From Dehalococcoidia bacterium (lineage in GTDB: Bacteria; Chloroflexota; Dehalococcoidia; Lucifugimonadales; UBA1123), in contig JAGWBK010000023.1 of the NCBI GenBank assembly GCA_021295915.1, positions 1 to 55,890 on the forward strand: a DNA stretch of 55,890 nt. The letters run 5' to 3'. Within the stretch, counting starts at the first letter, position 1. The number at the start of each line of letters is the position of its first letter. The notes beneath the pieces are model-generated. The model searched no databases, was not told where the DNA came from, and saw nothing but the letters and a program-made list of their open reading frames with translations. Position numbers and translations under genes: made by a program. Of the stretch, positions 34,303 to 42,946 are shown in pieces.

Positions 34303-34594
34303 AGCGCGCCTCCGTGGTGTGTGTAGTCGGGATTCCAGTCGCCGACAGTGTACGGGGGCGTCAGGGTGGGGGCAATTGTTCCAGAAGACACCGGCTAGCA
34401 CTCTCGGTTGACGGTCAATAGTCATAAAGTCGGATTGATTGCCATTAGTTTTATACTAGCCTTTTGTTTATGGCCATGGTTAGTGATATTCAGGGTTATC
34501 GGTGGTGTTCGCACGGTTGTAGACCGACCAGTCGGCCGGACTGCCAGGAGCTGTAAAGCTTCTTCTGAACACTCCGAGTGAAGGCAGGCATGAA

Positions 34595-35475
34595 GTGGAA
34601 ATCAGCTGGACACCAAGGCCGGAGGACAGTCTGGTAAGGGTACCGAGGCAGAGCAGTCTGGAGAAGCTCAGGTTCTCTGCTGATAGCGTGCGCAAGACGC
34701 GCAGGGGCATGTCGCCTGCCCTGATAGTCATCTACGTCTTCGTCAGTCTGGCCCTGCTCGGCACCCTGACCCTGGCGCTTCCGTTCACTCACACCTCGGG
34801 CGGCAGAGCGCGCCACCTGTTTGTCTCAGCTTTCACCGCGACCACTGCCATAACGGAGACCGGCCTGGCAGTGGAGGACACCACGACCTACTGGACCACC
34901 AGCGGCCAGATCGTGCTGGCGGGGATCATCTTTGTGGGTGGCCTGGGTTTCATGACCCTGGCCACTTTCGCGCTTGTTCTCCTTGGTCAGCGCATCTCAC
35001 TCTCTCAAAGATTGCTGATCAGGGAGAGCTATGGTGGAGAGAACGTCGGCTTGGGCCGGGGTTGCCTCGTTCGCAGTCGCCCCACAGGTGCTGGCCTTCG
35101 TCGTACTGGTCCTCAGGCTGTGCTGGGTGGACGACCTGACTCCGCATACCGCGGTCGAATCCCTCTTCAGGGCCGTCTCCGCCTTCAATAACGCCCGGGT
35201 TTTCCATTGCCCCACATGGAGGGCGTTTCAGCTCGGACTGGACCGTAATCGGCGTAACCACTCTGATGGTCTTTCTCGGCGGGATTGGCTTCCTGGTGCT
35301 GTCGGACATAGTCTCCCGTCGCAGGTTCGGACGCTTCAGTCTGACGACCAAGCTGGTCGTCGCGGCCACCGCCCTGGTCCTGCCCATCAGCATCGGCACG
35401 TTTCTTGTGCTTGAGTACAGCAATCCCGGGACACTGGGAACTCTGCCCCTTGATCAGAAGGTTGCCACGGCGTGA
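34595..35475 (+). pseudogene. trkH: TrkH/KtrB-type potassium transporter subunit, fragmentary
   Basis: The first half of a TrkH-like potassium channel protein, spread over three frames. Frame 1 (34595 on) has the first helices and the first selectivity loop FTATTAITETGLAVED, GGLGFMTLATFALVLLGQR and LLIRESYGG. Near 35030-35050 the frame shifts to AWAGVASFAVAPQVLAFVVLVLRL and FRAVSAFNNARVF (second filter loop, normally AFNNAGF). Near 35220-35270 it shifts again to LMVFLGGIGFLVLSDI and ALVLPISIGTFLVLEYSN, and ends at 35475. The last two pore repeats are absent. Two shifts plus truncation make this a pseudogene. Confidence 0.78.
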
Positions 35476-35581
35476 TGGCTGGCAGTTCGTAGGTCAACAG
35501 CGGGCTGATTCCGTCAGGCTCTTGTCACTCCGATGTATTTCATCCACGCCCGCAAACCGGAGTAGCGCGGCGGGCCCTACC

Positions 35582-36697
35582 CTAACGACGAGCGGTCGTT
35601 GTCTCGAACGGGGCCGTTGAGCCGCGGAAGCTGGACCGCAGTTGAGGCGGAGGCGTGTTCTCGCCCTCGCTCGGGTCTGGGTAGAACTGGGCGCAGTAGT
35701 ATCTGAAGGGCATGATCTTGCCGTCGGACCGGCAGAGACGGGGACGCGATACGTACTGCTTGCGGCTCCAGATGACCACGTCCTGCAGGACGTCATCCCG
35801 CTGCTGGGCCGCCATGAACCTGTTGATCAAGGGCGCTCGCCAGCTCACAGGGAACAGTCCCAAGCCTATGATCCTCCGCCTGGGCTTCCGAATCTCCCGC
35901 GCCTGCGAGACCAGCGTGAGGTCTATGAGCTTGCCGTCGACCGGAGTCGCCAGCACCCACAGGCGCATGTCCATGCCGATCGAGTGCTCGCGGACCTCCA
36001 CGTACGAGTAGCCCAGCCCATAAATATGGGCGTGGGCAGAGACGTCAAGAGTGAGGCTCGCGAACCTGGCGATGGTGCGAACCCTCTTGAAGTCGAATTG
36101 AGCCTCCAGCAGGTGGCCGTCCACAGACACTTCCTGGACGGGGTTCACGTTGTCGTAGCCGTGCACGTATCGCAGGTGGGCCATGTCCACAGAGTTCTCT
36201 GTAGTCTCCTGAGGGTGGCCCGGAAAGCGGAGGGTGTTGACCTTGAAGTCGCACCATCCGACCTGGTCAGGCGCCTTTTCGGGCAGACGCCACTGCGGCT
36301 CCCGTCCGCCTATTCCCCACCAGGCGAAGATCAGCCCGTTGATTTCGTGCGTCTCGAAGGTGCGCAGCTTGGCGGTCCTTGGCGCCTCGGCGTAGGGAGT
36401 GGCGACGCACTGGCCGGTGGTGTCGAACTCGTATCCGTGGAATGGGCAGATAAGCAGGCCGTCGCGTACGCAGCCCCCTGCCTCAGGTCCCAGGTCGGAG
36501 CCAAGGTGCGGGCAGACCGACTCGGCTACGCAGGCACGTCCGTTCCGGTCACACCAGATGACGACGTTCACGCCCATCCAGGTCTTCTGGACGAGCCCGG
36601 ACTTCAGTACGGCCTGGCGGGTCGCGACGAAGTACCAACCCTCGGGAAATGGGGAGGGCAACGGAACATTAGCGGGCCCACTGCGCTGGGTTACCAT
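35582..36697 (-). CDS. Rieske non-heme iron oxygenase, alpha subunit type
   Basis: A 371-residue Rieske oxygenase. The Rieske [2Fe-2S] ligands are C62-P-H64 and C84-P-F-H87 (VCPHLGSDLGPEAGG, ICPFHGYEF). The catalytic mononuclear iron site is N168-S-V-D171-M-A-H174-L-R-Y-V-H179. The length and layout match single-component oxygenases of the KshA / cholesterol-7-desaturase (DAF-36/Neverland) branch, which act on steroid rings, rather than aromatic dioxygenases with beta subunits; no beta subunit is nearby. It needs an external reductase, none seen here. The ATG follows GGGAGTGC. It is transcribed away from the GPP34-P450 gene, with which it shares a 184-base control region. The steroid assignment is inference, strengthened by the neighbouring sterol-methyltransferase homologue. 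Confidence 0.88.
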   Translation of the reverse strand: MVTQRSGPANVPLPSPFPEGWYFVATRQAVLKSGLVQKTWMGVNVVIWCDRNGRACVAESVCPHLGSDLGPEAGGCVRDGLLICPFHGYEFDTTGQCVATPYAEAPRTAKLRTFETHEINGLIFAWWGIGGREPQWRLPEKAPDQVGWCDFKVNTLRFPGHPQETTENSVDMAHLRYVHGYDNVNPVQEVSVDGHLLEAQFDFKRVRTIARFASLTLDVSAHAHIYGLGYSYVEVREHSIGMDMRLWVLATPVDGKLIDLTLVSQAREIRKPRRRIIGLGLFPVSWRAPLINRFMAAQQRDDVLQDVVIWSRKQYVSRPRLCRSDGKIMPFRYYCAQFYPDPSEGENTPPPQLRSSFRGSTAPFETTTARR

Positions 36698-36750
36698 AGT
36701 TCAGCACTCCCTGTGGGAATTTTGGGATTAATCGCAACCATTTAACGCAA

Positions 36751-36780
36751 TTACACTTGTGTCTCAGTTAGCATTATAAT
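36751..36780 (+). promoter_or_regulatory. Putative sigma-70-type promoter for the GPP34-P450 gene
   Basis: TTACAC (36751-36756), an 18-base spacer and a perfect TATAAT (36775-36780), about 100 bases before the ATG in AT-rich sequence. The same bases read as ATTATA at 36773-36778, so a TATAAT also exists on the minus strand facing the Rieske gene, but its -35 is weak. Confidence 0.5.
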
Positions 36781-36840
36781 AGAAATCGTATCCTTTCCTC
36801 GCCCTGTAAGCTGTGATTCACAAATATAGGTTAATTTATG

Positions 36841-36856
36841 TGGTATAGTTATACCA
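36841..36856. promoter_or_regulatory. 16-bp palindrome, candidate operator
   Basis: TGGTATA and TATACCA arms around GT, perfect over seven bases, ending 25 bases before the ATG of the GPP34-P450 gene and downstream of its putative promoter. The size and symmetry fit a dimeric repressor site (TetR/GntR/MarR-like). Confidence 0.6.
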
Positions 36857-36881
36857 TTAACGTCAATGAGGGGCAAGGTAA

Positions 36882-38909
36882 ATGACTATCACAAAGGATG
36901 CTGTTAAGACCCAGGTGCTAAGCCTGCCGGAAGAACTCATCCTGATGCTTCTAAACGAGGAGAGCGGCTACTTTTATCAGGTACCCGGCTGGGACCTGAA
37001 CTGTGCCGTGGTCGGCGCCGTTCTCGCGGAACTCTCGATCGAGTCCCGCATCGACACCGACAGGGACTCGCTGTTCGTTCTGGACGACACTGAGACGGGC
37101 AACTCCACGCTGGACCCCATCCTGAAGGAGATCGCGAGCGAGCCCGCTCAGCACAACGCCCAGTACTGGATCGAACGGCTCTCTCATTATGCGGAGTCGA
37201 TTATCGATCAGACCCTGGACCGCCTCGTCCGCCTGAATATCCTGGAGTACCACGACGGCGATTTCTGGACGGTGGCTCCTAACGTGGAACAGACGGTACT
37301 GTTCGACGACGCCGAGGAAGGGACCAGGATACAGTTCGTCAAGACGCGCATCCGCAACGAGATCTACAACAACGAGATCCCCGACCCAAGAGACGTCATC
37401 ATCATCTGTCTCATCAATACGTGCGACGTCTTTCGCTTCATGTTCAATCTCGATGAGCAGGCTGAGGAGCGCATCGAGTTCATCTGCAACATGGACCTGA
37501 TAGGCCGGTCCATTGCCGCCGCGGTCTCCAACAATCTGGCCGGTCCGGTGCTTCGACACTCCCGTCTAAGTAAGAAGATCCCGACCGTCTCCCTGACGAA
37601 GATGCTGTTCAACCGGCACATCCGCACCGGAAACGTTCCCGCGCTCTTTGCCGACCTCGCAAAAGAGTACGGCCCGGTGTTCCAGATCCGGCCTCCGTTT
37701 GCCGCGCCCATGATCATGCTGGCCGGGCCTGAGACAAACCGCTGGGTGCACCGGCGTGGACGCCTGCACCTGAGGTCCAGGGACTACTTCGCCGACTTCG
37801 AGAAAGTGTATGGCGCGTCCGGAGTATTGCCTTCCATGGATGGCGCCGATCATTTCCGGCTCCGCAAGTCACTGTCGCCGGCGTACTCTCGCGGAAGACT
37901 CATGGGTCAGCTGGACGAACTCTACCATCAAACGCGGAAGTATATGGCGGACTGGGAAGTTGGAGAGTTCTATCCTGCGACGACCATGTGCCGGCGAATG
38001 ATTAACGCGCAACTCTCCGCGCTCTTTGTCAGCGTTGATTCTCAGGATATCTTTGATGATCTGACGACGTACAAGGAACGGGCGCTCATGACTCACATCA
38101 TGAAGATACTGCCCAAATTCATGCTTAAGACGCCGGGCATGAGACGCCGCGCGAACACCGTCGATGAGCTCCTCGAACGGATCCAGAGCGTACATACGCC
38201 TGCCCAGCGGGCTGACAGTCCCCGGGATCTTGCCGACGACCTTCTCAGCCTGCACGCGAGCGACCCCCAGTTTGTACCGGAGTCCAATCTGCGCTTCGCT
38301 CTTTCGGCAGCGCTGATTGCCAGCGTATACCTCGGCGACGCGTTCAGCTTCGCCATGTATGCCATGGTATCGCAGCCAGAGATCTACGCCAGGATCCAGA
38401 GTGAAGCCGACGCGCTGTTCGACAACGGTGATCCGGATGCCATGGACTTCAACCCGGCCTCAATCGACGTCACACACCGCTTCCTCATGGAGTGCCTGCG
38501 TATGTACCCGATTGTTCCGATGTCTCTCCGGAACGTGATGAATTCGTGTGTGGTCGAGGGCTATGAGCTACCGCTGGGATCGCGGCTTTACATTGCCCAG
38601 ACAGCTTCACACTACATGGACGACGTCTTTCCCGACCCCTTCAAATTCGATATCGATCGCTATTTGCCCCCGCGCAATGAGCACCACAGTCCGGGGTTCG
38701 CGCCTTACGGGCTGGGCACGCACACGTGTCTTGGCTCCCGGTGGATGGAGCTGCAGCTGGCCGTCAATGTGCTTATGGTCGCGCACTACTTCAATATCAA
38801 GGTGTTCCCACCGAACTACAACCTGAAGTTCAGCCCGCTGCCGTCGATGAAGCCGAGTAAGAACCTGAAGTTCGACATAGTCGAGCGGAGGCGCGAGTTG
38901 AACGTCTGA
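36882..38909 (+). CDS. GPP34 (GOLPH3/Vps74-like) domain fused to cytochrome P450
   Basis: A 675-residue two-domain protein. Residues about 12-215 match GPP34, the fold of Golgi phosphoprotein 3/Vps74, which binds phosphatidylinositol-4-phosphate in eukaryotes: LSLPEELILMLLNEESGYF, GWDLNCAVVGAVLAELSIESRI, TGNSTLDPILKEI, QYWIERLS, then PRDVIIICLINTCDVFRFMF near 169-188. Residues about 232-670 form a P450: FRLRKSLSPAYSRGRL (C-helix region), E537-C-L-R540 (ExxR), FDIDRYLPP and the heme loop F606-A-P-Y-G-L-G-T-H-T-C616-L-G, with Cys616 as heme ligand. The I-helix reads YLGDAFS at 483-489 and lacks the usual acid-Thr pair for oxygen activation. No membrane segment is present, so the GPP34 domain may tether the enzyme to anionic lipids. 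An AAGG lies before the ATG. It is divergent from the Rieske gene and convergent with the sterol-methyltransferase homologue. Confidence 0.87.
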   Translation: MTITKDAVKTQVLSLPEELILMLLNEESGYFYQVPGWDLNCAVVGAVLAELSIESRIDTDRDSLFVLDDTETGNSTLDPILKEIASEPAQHNAQYWIERLSHYAESIIDQTLDRLVRLNILEYHDGDFWTVAPNVEQTVLFDDAEEGTRIQFVKTRIRNEIYNNEIPDPRDVIIICLINTCDVFRFMFNLDEQAEERIEFICNMDLIGRSIAAAVSNNLAGPVLRHSRLSKKIPTVSLTKMLFNRHIRTGNVPALFADLAKEYGPVFQIRPPFAAPMIMLAGPETNRWVHRRGRLHLRSRDYFADFEKVYGASGVLPSMDGADHFRLRKSLSPAYSRGRLMGQLDELYHQTRKYMADWEVGEFYPATTMCRRMINAQLSALFVSVDSQDIFDDLTTYKERALMTHIMKILPKFMLKTPGMRRRANTVDELLERIQSVHTPAQRADSPRDLADDLLSLHASDPQFVPESNLRFALSAALIASVYLGDAFSFAMYAMVSQPEIYARIQSEADALFDNGDPDAMDFNPASIDVTHRFLMECLRMYPIVPMSLRNVMNSCVVEGYELPLGSRLYIAQTASHYMDDVFPDPFKFDIDRYLPPRNEHHSPGFAPYGLGTHTCLGSRWMELQLAVNVLMVAHYFNIKVFPPNYNLKFSPLPSMKPSKNLKFDIVERRRELNV

Positions 38910-38949
38910 CGCACCTTGGGATCGCCCGGCAGACTGCGAACGAGAGGAC

Positions 38950-39900
38950 TTAGAGGGGTTTGCGAGCCAGGAAACAGTACAACGGCGTGAAGATCCCGGC
39001 TCTGCCGCCTGCGACGTAGGCGTTGGCGGTACGGTCCATTAGTCTGATGACGTCCGCGGACCCATTCGGGAACACTCCCAACACCTCTGCCAACCTGGAT
39101 GCACCGATGAACAGCTTGCGGCCTAGCGGCACCCTGTACAGGGTGCTGCTTGGCGTTCCATGCTGGGTTTCCATGGGCTGATACCACGGCGTGGTCGGAC
39201 CGCTCTCCTCGACAGCCAGATCCCTCCCCTCGATGACCTGAAATCCCGCCGTTTCGAGGTCTCGGTTCACCTCATCCATAGTCGCGATCTCCTTGAGCGC
39301 GATGCCGTGCATTAAGTCCTGTTTGGCGGCCCGGTGCAGATTGTCGTTAGGATCGAACTTGTCCGTCATGCACATTTCCTGACCCCAGAAAAGGGCTCCG
39401 GGTTTCAGCACGCGGTATATCTCGGCGAACGCGCCTGCCTTGTCCGGCGCATGGCATGTCGATTCGATCGCGTAGCCTCGGTCGAATGTGTCGTCCGCAA
39501 TGGCGTCCATGTTCATGAAGCTACATGCAAGGTAGTCGACCATGTGGTCGATCCCCGCCTCGGCGTTCAACGATTTGGCCTTATCGAGTTGGATTTCGCT
39601 GCTATTGACCCCTACGACCCTGACGCCAGCTTCCCGGACGACGCGGCGCATTGGGCCGCCGATCCCGCAGCCCACATCCACCACCGTCATGCCCTCGCCC
39701 AACTCCAGCCTGGCGATTATCAGTCGCTGGTGCCGGACCTTGGAGTCCTCCAGACTCTCGCCCGGCGACAACGGCGCGAAGTGGAGAGACTCGCCCCAAC
39801 CGAACACCATGAACTCGCTGCAAAGATCGTAGTACTCCTTGACGGTTTCGGCGTGGTTGTAGCCCGTTGCGCCGTCAGTTTCTGCGGGCGCCCTGTCCAT
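38950..39900 (-). CDS. Sterol C-24-methyltransferase (Erg6/SMT) homologue
   Basis: A 316-residue SAM-dependent methyltransferase with features of sterol C-24 methyltransferases, not just the generic fold. They are YYDLCSEFMVFGWGESLHFA (residues 23-42, the YEYGWG-x-SFHF region), GESLEDSKVRHQRL, the SAM motif VVDVGCGIGGP (73-83), and FMNMD. YAIESTCHAP (143-152) is the conserved sterol-site region, followed by EIYRVLKPG, MTDKFDPND and TTPWYQPM. The C-terminal region (RLAEVLGVFPNGSADV, AYVAGGRAGIFTPLYCFLARKP) matches the Sterol_MT_C domain. I chose the ATG at 39900 with GAGAGGA upstream. It lies 125 bases after the RND exporter on the same strand. The natural substrate is not provable here; a sterol or another side-chain alkene triterpenoid is expected. 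Confidence 0.88.
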   Translation of the reverse strand: MDRAPAETDGATGYNHAETVKEYYDLCSEFMVFGWGESLHFAPLSPGESLEDSKVRHQRLIIARLELGEGMTVVDVGCGIGGPMRRVVREAGVRVVGVNSSEIQLDKAKSLNAEAGIDHMVDYLACSFMNMDAIADDTFDRGYAIESTCHAPDKAGAFAEIYRVLKPGALFWGQEMCMTDKFDPNDNLHRAAKQDLMHGIALKEIATMDEVNRDLETAGFQVIEGRDLAVEESGPTTPWYQPMETQHGTPSSTLYRVPLGRKLFIGASRLAEVLGVFPNGSADVIRLMDRTANAYVAGGRAGIFTPLYCFLARKPL

Positions 39901-40025
39901 CCATCGAGTCCTCTCACACGACGGTGGGTGTCCGCCCACGGTACGCGGCCTTCAGATCCTTGGATAGCTTGCGGAGTTGCAGGAGACTTTCCAAAATGCG
40001 GTAACCTCCGGTTACTTGGTGGAGC

Positions 40026-42506
40026 CTAGGACGTTTCGCCCTCCTCGTGGCGCCTGAACGTGTCCTCGATGGTCACGTCCAGCTCATCCCAGTAGCGTTC
40101 CACCATGGAGCGCAGCCGCATGTTCTGGTATGCGCCCCAGACCACCATCGCGGGCAGCACCACCAGTGCGGAGACTATCAGCGAGTAGACGATCGTGATG
40201 GTCGCCGTGATGCCGAACTGTGCGGACGCCTGAAGCGGCGAGGCTATCAGCACGCCGAACCCGAACGCGGTCGTCAGTGCAGAACCCAGCAGAGCGGAAC
40301 CCGTCGTCGAGAGCGTCCTGATTGCGGCCTGCTCGGGGTTGCGCAGGTGGGCGAATTCCTCCCGGTACCGGTGAATCACGTGGATGGTGTAGTCCACTCC
40401 TATACCGATAGACAGCGCCGTGATGATCGACGTAACCAGCGTGTAGGGAATGTCCAGCAGCGCCATCGTGCCAAGTACGCAGATGAGGACTAGCACGATC
40501 GGCGCAACCGCGACGATCCCCAGCGCGGGCTGGCGCAGCGTCACCCAGAAGAAGATGCTGAGTATGCCCATGGCTGCTACGACAGTGGTGCCGATCGACT
40601 CCGTCTGGCCGGCAGTGATCTGGTCAGTGACCGCGACCGCGACGATGCTCTCCGAGAGCGCCGTGATGGTGTCGTCCTCGCCAAACCAGAGCGCCTCGAT
40701 CTCACCCTGGAGATTCCGGGTCTGCTCGGGTTCGTGCGTGTAGGTCGGGAAGTGGAGCAGCATCGTATCGACGCCTGCCGGGTCGTTGACCAGCAGCCAC
40801 ATCAGCTCGGGCTCTCTCTCGATTAGCTTGTCGACGAACTGCTGCATCAGCACCGGATCGAGTTCCACCCCGGGAGAGGCTTCGTCAAAGAGCGCTGCCA
40901 GCTCTGGGTCGTACTTGTCGCCGGGCTCGCCGGAGTCGTGTGTCCAGTCGCGGACCAGTTCTTCATACGAGCCCGTGATCGGTCCACCTGCCGCCTGAGG
41001 GCGGCGCTGTTCGTCTTCGAATCCGGTCGTGAGATCGTGCAGGTTGAGAAGCGTCCTGCTCGCTGTGATTTCGGTCTGCACCAGTACGGTGGCGACCTCC
41101 GTTGAGCCGCCGACCGCTGCCTCGAGGGTGTTCATGTCCTCGATCACGCTCCCACCTCTGGGCAGGATGTCCTTGATGCTGAACTCGGACTTCAGGTCCC
41201 TCGCGGAGAAGCCCATGACCACTGTTATCGCGATGATGACAACTAGGAAGGGCGCCGGCCAGCGCGTTACCCACACTCCGAGGTGCTCTGCCATCTGGCT
41301 GATGCCGGGAAGCGCGTTCGACATCGGGCGGGCCGGCTTCAGAGTGTCGCGCGACTCGCGCCGCCGGTCGATGATGGTGCGCCCGGCCGGGATCAGCGTC
41401 AGCATCACGATCAGGCTCAATCCCACGCCCAGCCCGGCGACGATGCCGAAGTCGCCAATCACACCGATCGGTGAGAACAGCGTTGCCAGCAGGCTGACGA
41501 TGGTCGTGACGGCAGCCAGCATCAGCGGTACCGTGACGTTCCGCAGTCCCGTCCTCACCGCCTGCATAACCGGCAGGCCGGCGATTCGCTGTTCGCGGTA
41601 GTGCGAGATCGCCTGGATTGCATAGTCCACCGTCAGGCTGATGATGATGACGGGCACCATCGCTGTTAGAGAGCTCGGAGGACCTATCAGAGACAGTCCA
41701 TTCGGCCCGAGCCAGCCCTCTGCACCAACGACCCACGTAATCGACAGTATTAGGCCCAGCAGTGTCAGCAGCATGTCCGAGAGCGCACGAGTGAACACGA
41801 AGAGCAGCACCGCTATCAGCACCAGCGCCAGCCCTATCAGCGGCGCCATTCCGGTCTCAGTGGCCTCCCTGTACTCGTCCTCGACGATCACCGGTGACAG
41901 GCTGCTCACGCTCAGCGGGCCCTCGTCCGCCGCCGCCATCTCATTTATCTTCCGTTCGGCGTCCCTGGTCCTATCGTCGCCCGTATCGCTCAGGCGTATG
42001 TTGGCGACTGCCACCGGTGTGCCGTCGGTGCCGGTGCCGGTCATCGCATCGAGGGCGTCCCCGATCTCCGGCACGTTGCGCACGGCGTCGATCTCCGCCT
42101 GAGAGACTGACTCGAAGCTGCCCGTCTGGAGAACGGCGTTCACCACGTACGAAGGCGCGAAGATCGCATCGACAGGCACCAGAAGCTGGCCTACGCTAGG
42201 ATCGCTGATGACCTCATTGATCAGGGAGTCCATCTGTGCGAGGCCACCGGGCGTAAGCGCATCCCCTCGGAAGATGAGCGTTACGATGCTGACTTCGCTG
42301 GACTCTCCGAAGTGCTCATCTATCTCCTGTGTCGCGGTGACGATGGGGTGTCCGGGCGGGAGGAACGCCACGTCCGCGCCCTCTGTAGGCGGGACGCGCA
42401 TCGTAGTTCCCATGGCCATCACAACGGTAAGGACGAGGAGAACGCCTATCGTGATCCACGGACGGACCGTTACCAGCCAGCTCAACCTGTCGAGTATCTG
42501 ATTCAT
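40026..42506 (-). CDS. RND superfamily transporter, MMPL/HpnN-like
   Basis: An 826-residue inner-membrane protein with the MMPL layout: a first helix (ITIGVLLVLTVVMAMGT), a large periplasmic domain (about 50-225), and six helices in which helices 2-6 carry the sterol-sensing-domain-like MVPVIIISLTVDYAIQAISHYREQRIAG. Then comes a second helix-loop-helices half with SIGIGVDYTIHVIHRYREEF. The paired VDYA/VDYT motifs hold the Asp residues of the proton relay. Members carry hydrophobic lipids (mycobacterial lipids, hopanoids by HpnN; Patched and NPC1 move sterols). I chose the ATG at 42506 with GGGGTC upstream. It is probably in one transcript with the sterol-methyltransferase homologue, which suggests export or trafficking of the modified lipid. 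There is no adaptor or outer-membrane factor gene nearby. Confidence 0.88.
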   Translation of the reverse strand: MNQILDRLSWLVTVRPWITIGVLLVLTVVMAMGTTMRVPPTEGADVAFLPPGHPIVTATQEIDEHFGESSEVSIVTLIFRGDALTPGGLAQMDSLINEVISDPSVGQLLVPVDAIFAPSYVVNAVLQTGSFESVSQAEIDAVRNVPEIGDALDAMTGTGTDGTPVAVANIRLSDTGDDRTRDAERKINEMAAADEGPLSVSSLSPVIVEDEYREATETGMAPLIGLALVLIAVLLFVFTRALSDMLLTLLGLILSITWVVGAEGWLGPNGLSLIGPPSSLTAMVPVIIISLTVDYAIQAISHYREQRIAGLPVMQAVRTGLRNVTVPLMLAAVTTIVSLLATLFSPIGVIGDFGIVAGLGVGLSLIVMLTLIPAGRTIIDRRRESRDTLKPARPMSNALPGISQMAEHLGVWVTRWPAPFLVVIIAITVVMGFSARDLKSEFSIKDILPRGGSVIEDMNTLEAAVGGSTEVATVLVQTEITASRTLLNLHDLTTGFEDEQRRPQAAGGPITGSYEELVRDWTHDSGEPGDKYDPELAALFDEASPGVELDPVLMQQFVDKLIEREPELMWLLVNDPAGVDTMLLHFPTYTHEPEQTRNLQGEIEALWFGEDDTITALSESIVAVAVTDQITAGQTESIGTTVVAAMGILSIFFWVTLRQPALGIVAVAPIVLVLICVLGTMALLDIPYTLVTSIITALSIGIGVDYTIHVIHRYREEFAHLRNPEQAAIRTLSTTGSALLGSALTTAFGFGVLIASPLQASAQFGITATITIVYSLIVSALVVLPAMVVWGAYQNMRLRSMVERYWDELDVTIEDTFRRHEEGETS

Positions 42507-42557
42507 GGCGTCAGACCCCAATGTGATTGTGAGCGAAATATATTCATAGACGCCTGT

Positions 42558-42638
42558 GCTGTAACCATTTCTATATGGCCGTCTGATGTTACAGCCGACG
42601 ATACACTCTGTAAATGCGTTAGACGCCATTACCTAACG
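42558..42638. promoter_or_regulatory. Two inverted repeats upstream of the RND exporter
   Basis: GCTGTAAC (42558-42565) pairs with GTTACAGC (42588-42595) over 22 bases, and CGTTAG (42617-42622) pairs with CTAACG (42633-42638) over 10 bases. Both are in the control region of the RND-SMT pair, 52-132 bases before the ATG. They may be operator sites; no matching palindrome is present in the P450 control region. Confidence 0.45.
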
Positions 42639-42723
42639 AAATCTTCGACCCTTATACTGTCACACTTGGCTATGCTGCGGGTGGTTGTGTCAGTTCAAAT
42701 TGACTCGCCATTCAAGAACAAAG

Positions 42724-42866
42724 CCCCCTCTCCCTCAGGGCTGATAGGGGTAGGTATTCGCAGGTCGTCATTCCGGCGAAGGCCGGAACCCACGAAGTGG
42801 CTCGCCGTTCGGCAATCCAGAGGTGTGTGAGTGGTGTCCAGTAGGTTGGGGTGAGGGTGAAGGCAC
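42724..42866. repeat. Mosaic intergenic repeat (copy 1)
   Basis: Contains CCCTCTCCCTCAGGG, GTCATTCCGGCGAAGGCCGG, a CTCGCCGTTCGGCAATCCAGAG segment and GTGTCCAGTAGGTTGGGGTG in order. The 55.8 kb copy shares the same order almost throughout. The hyphenated GGCC-centred dyad would form a hairpin. First of six copies in the window, all from here rightward. Confidence 0.85.
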
Positions 42867-42946
42867 TGCCTGCCAACCTGACGTAGGCTCCGGCTGTGTA
42901 AGAATTCGGCATTGACACCTGAGAGGTGATAGGTGACACTGATCCT

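Noticed and set aside
40963-41736. Long antisense or alternate-frame open frames in the RND gene and other GC-rich genes
   Set aside because: They are shadows of high-GC coding sequence: no ribosome sites, Arg/Gly/His-rich nonsense composition, no family features.
42724-42866. Mosaic repeat as an insertion sequence or attachment site
   Set aside because: No transposase or terminal direct repeats; the modular hairpins recur only as non-coding units.
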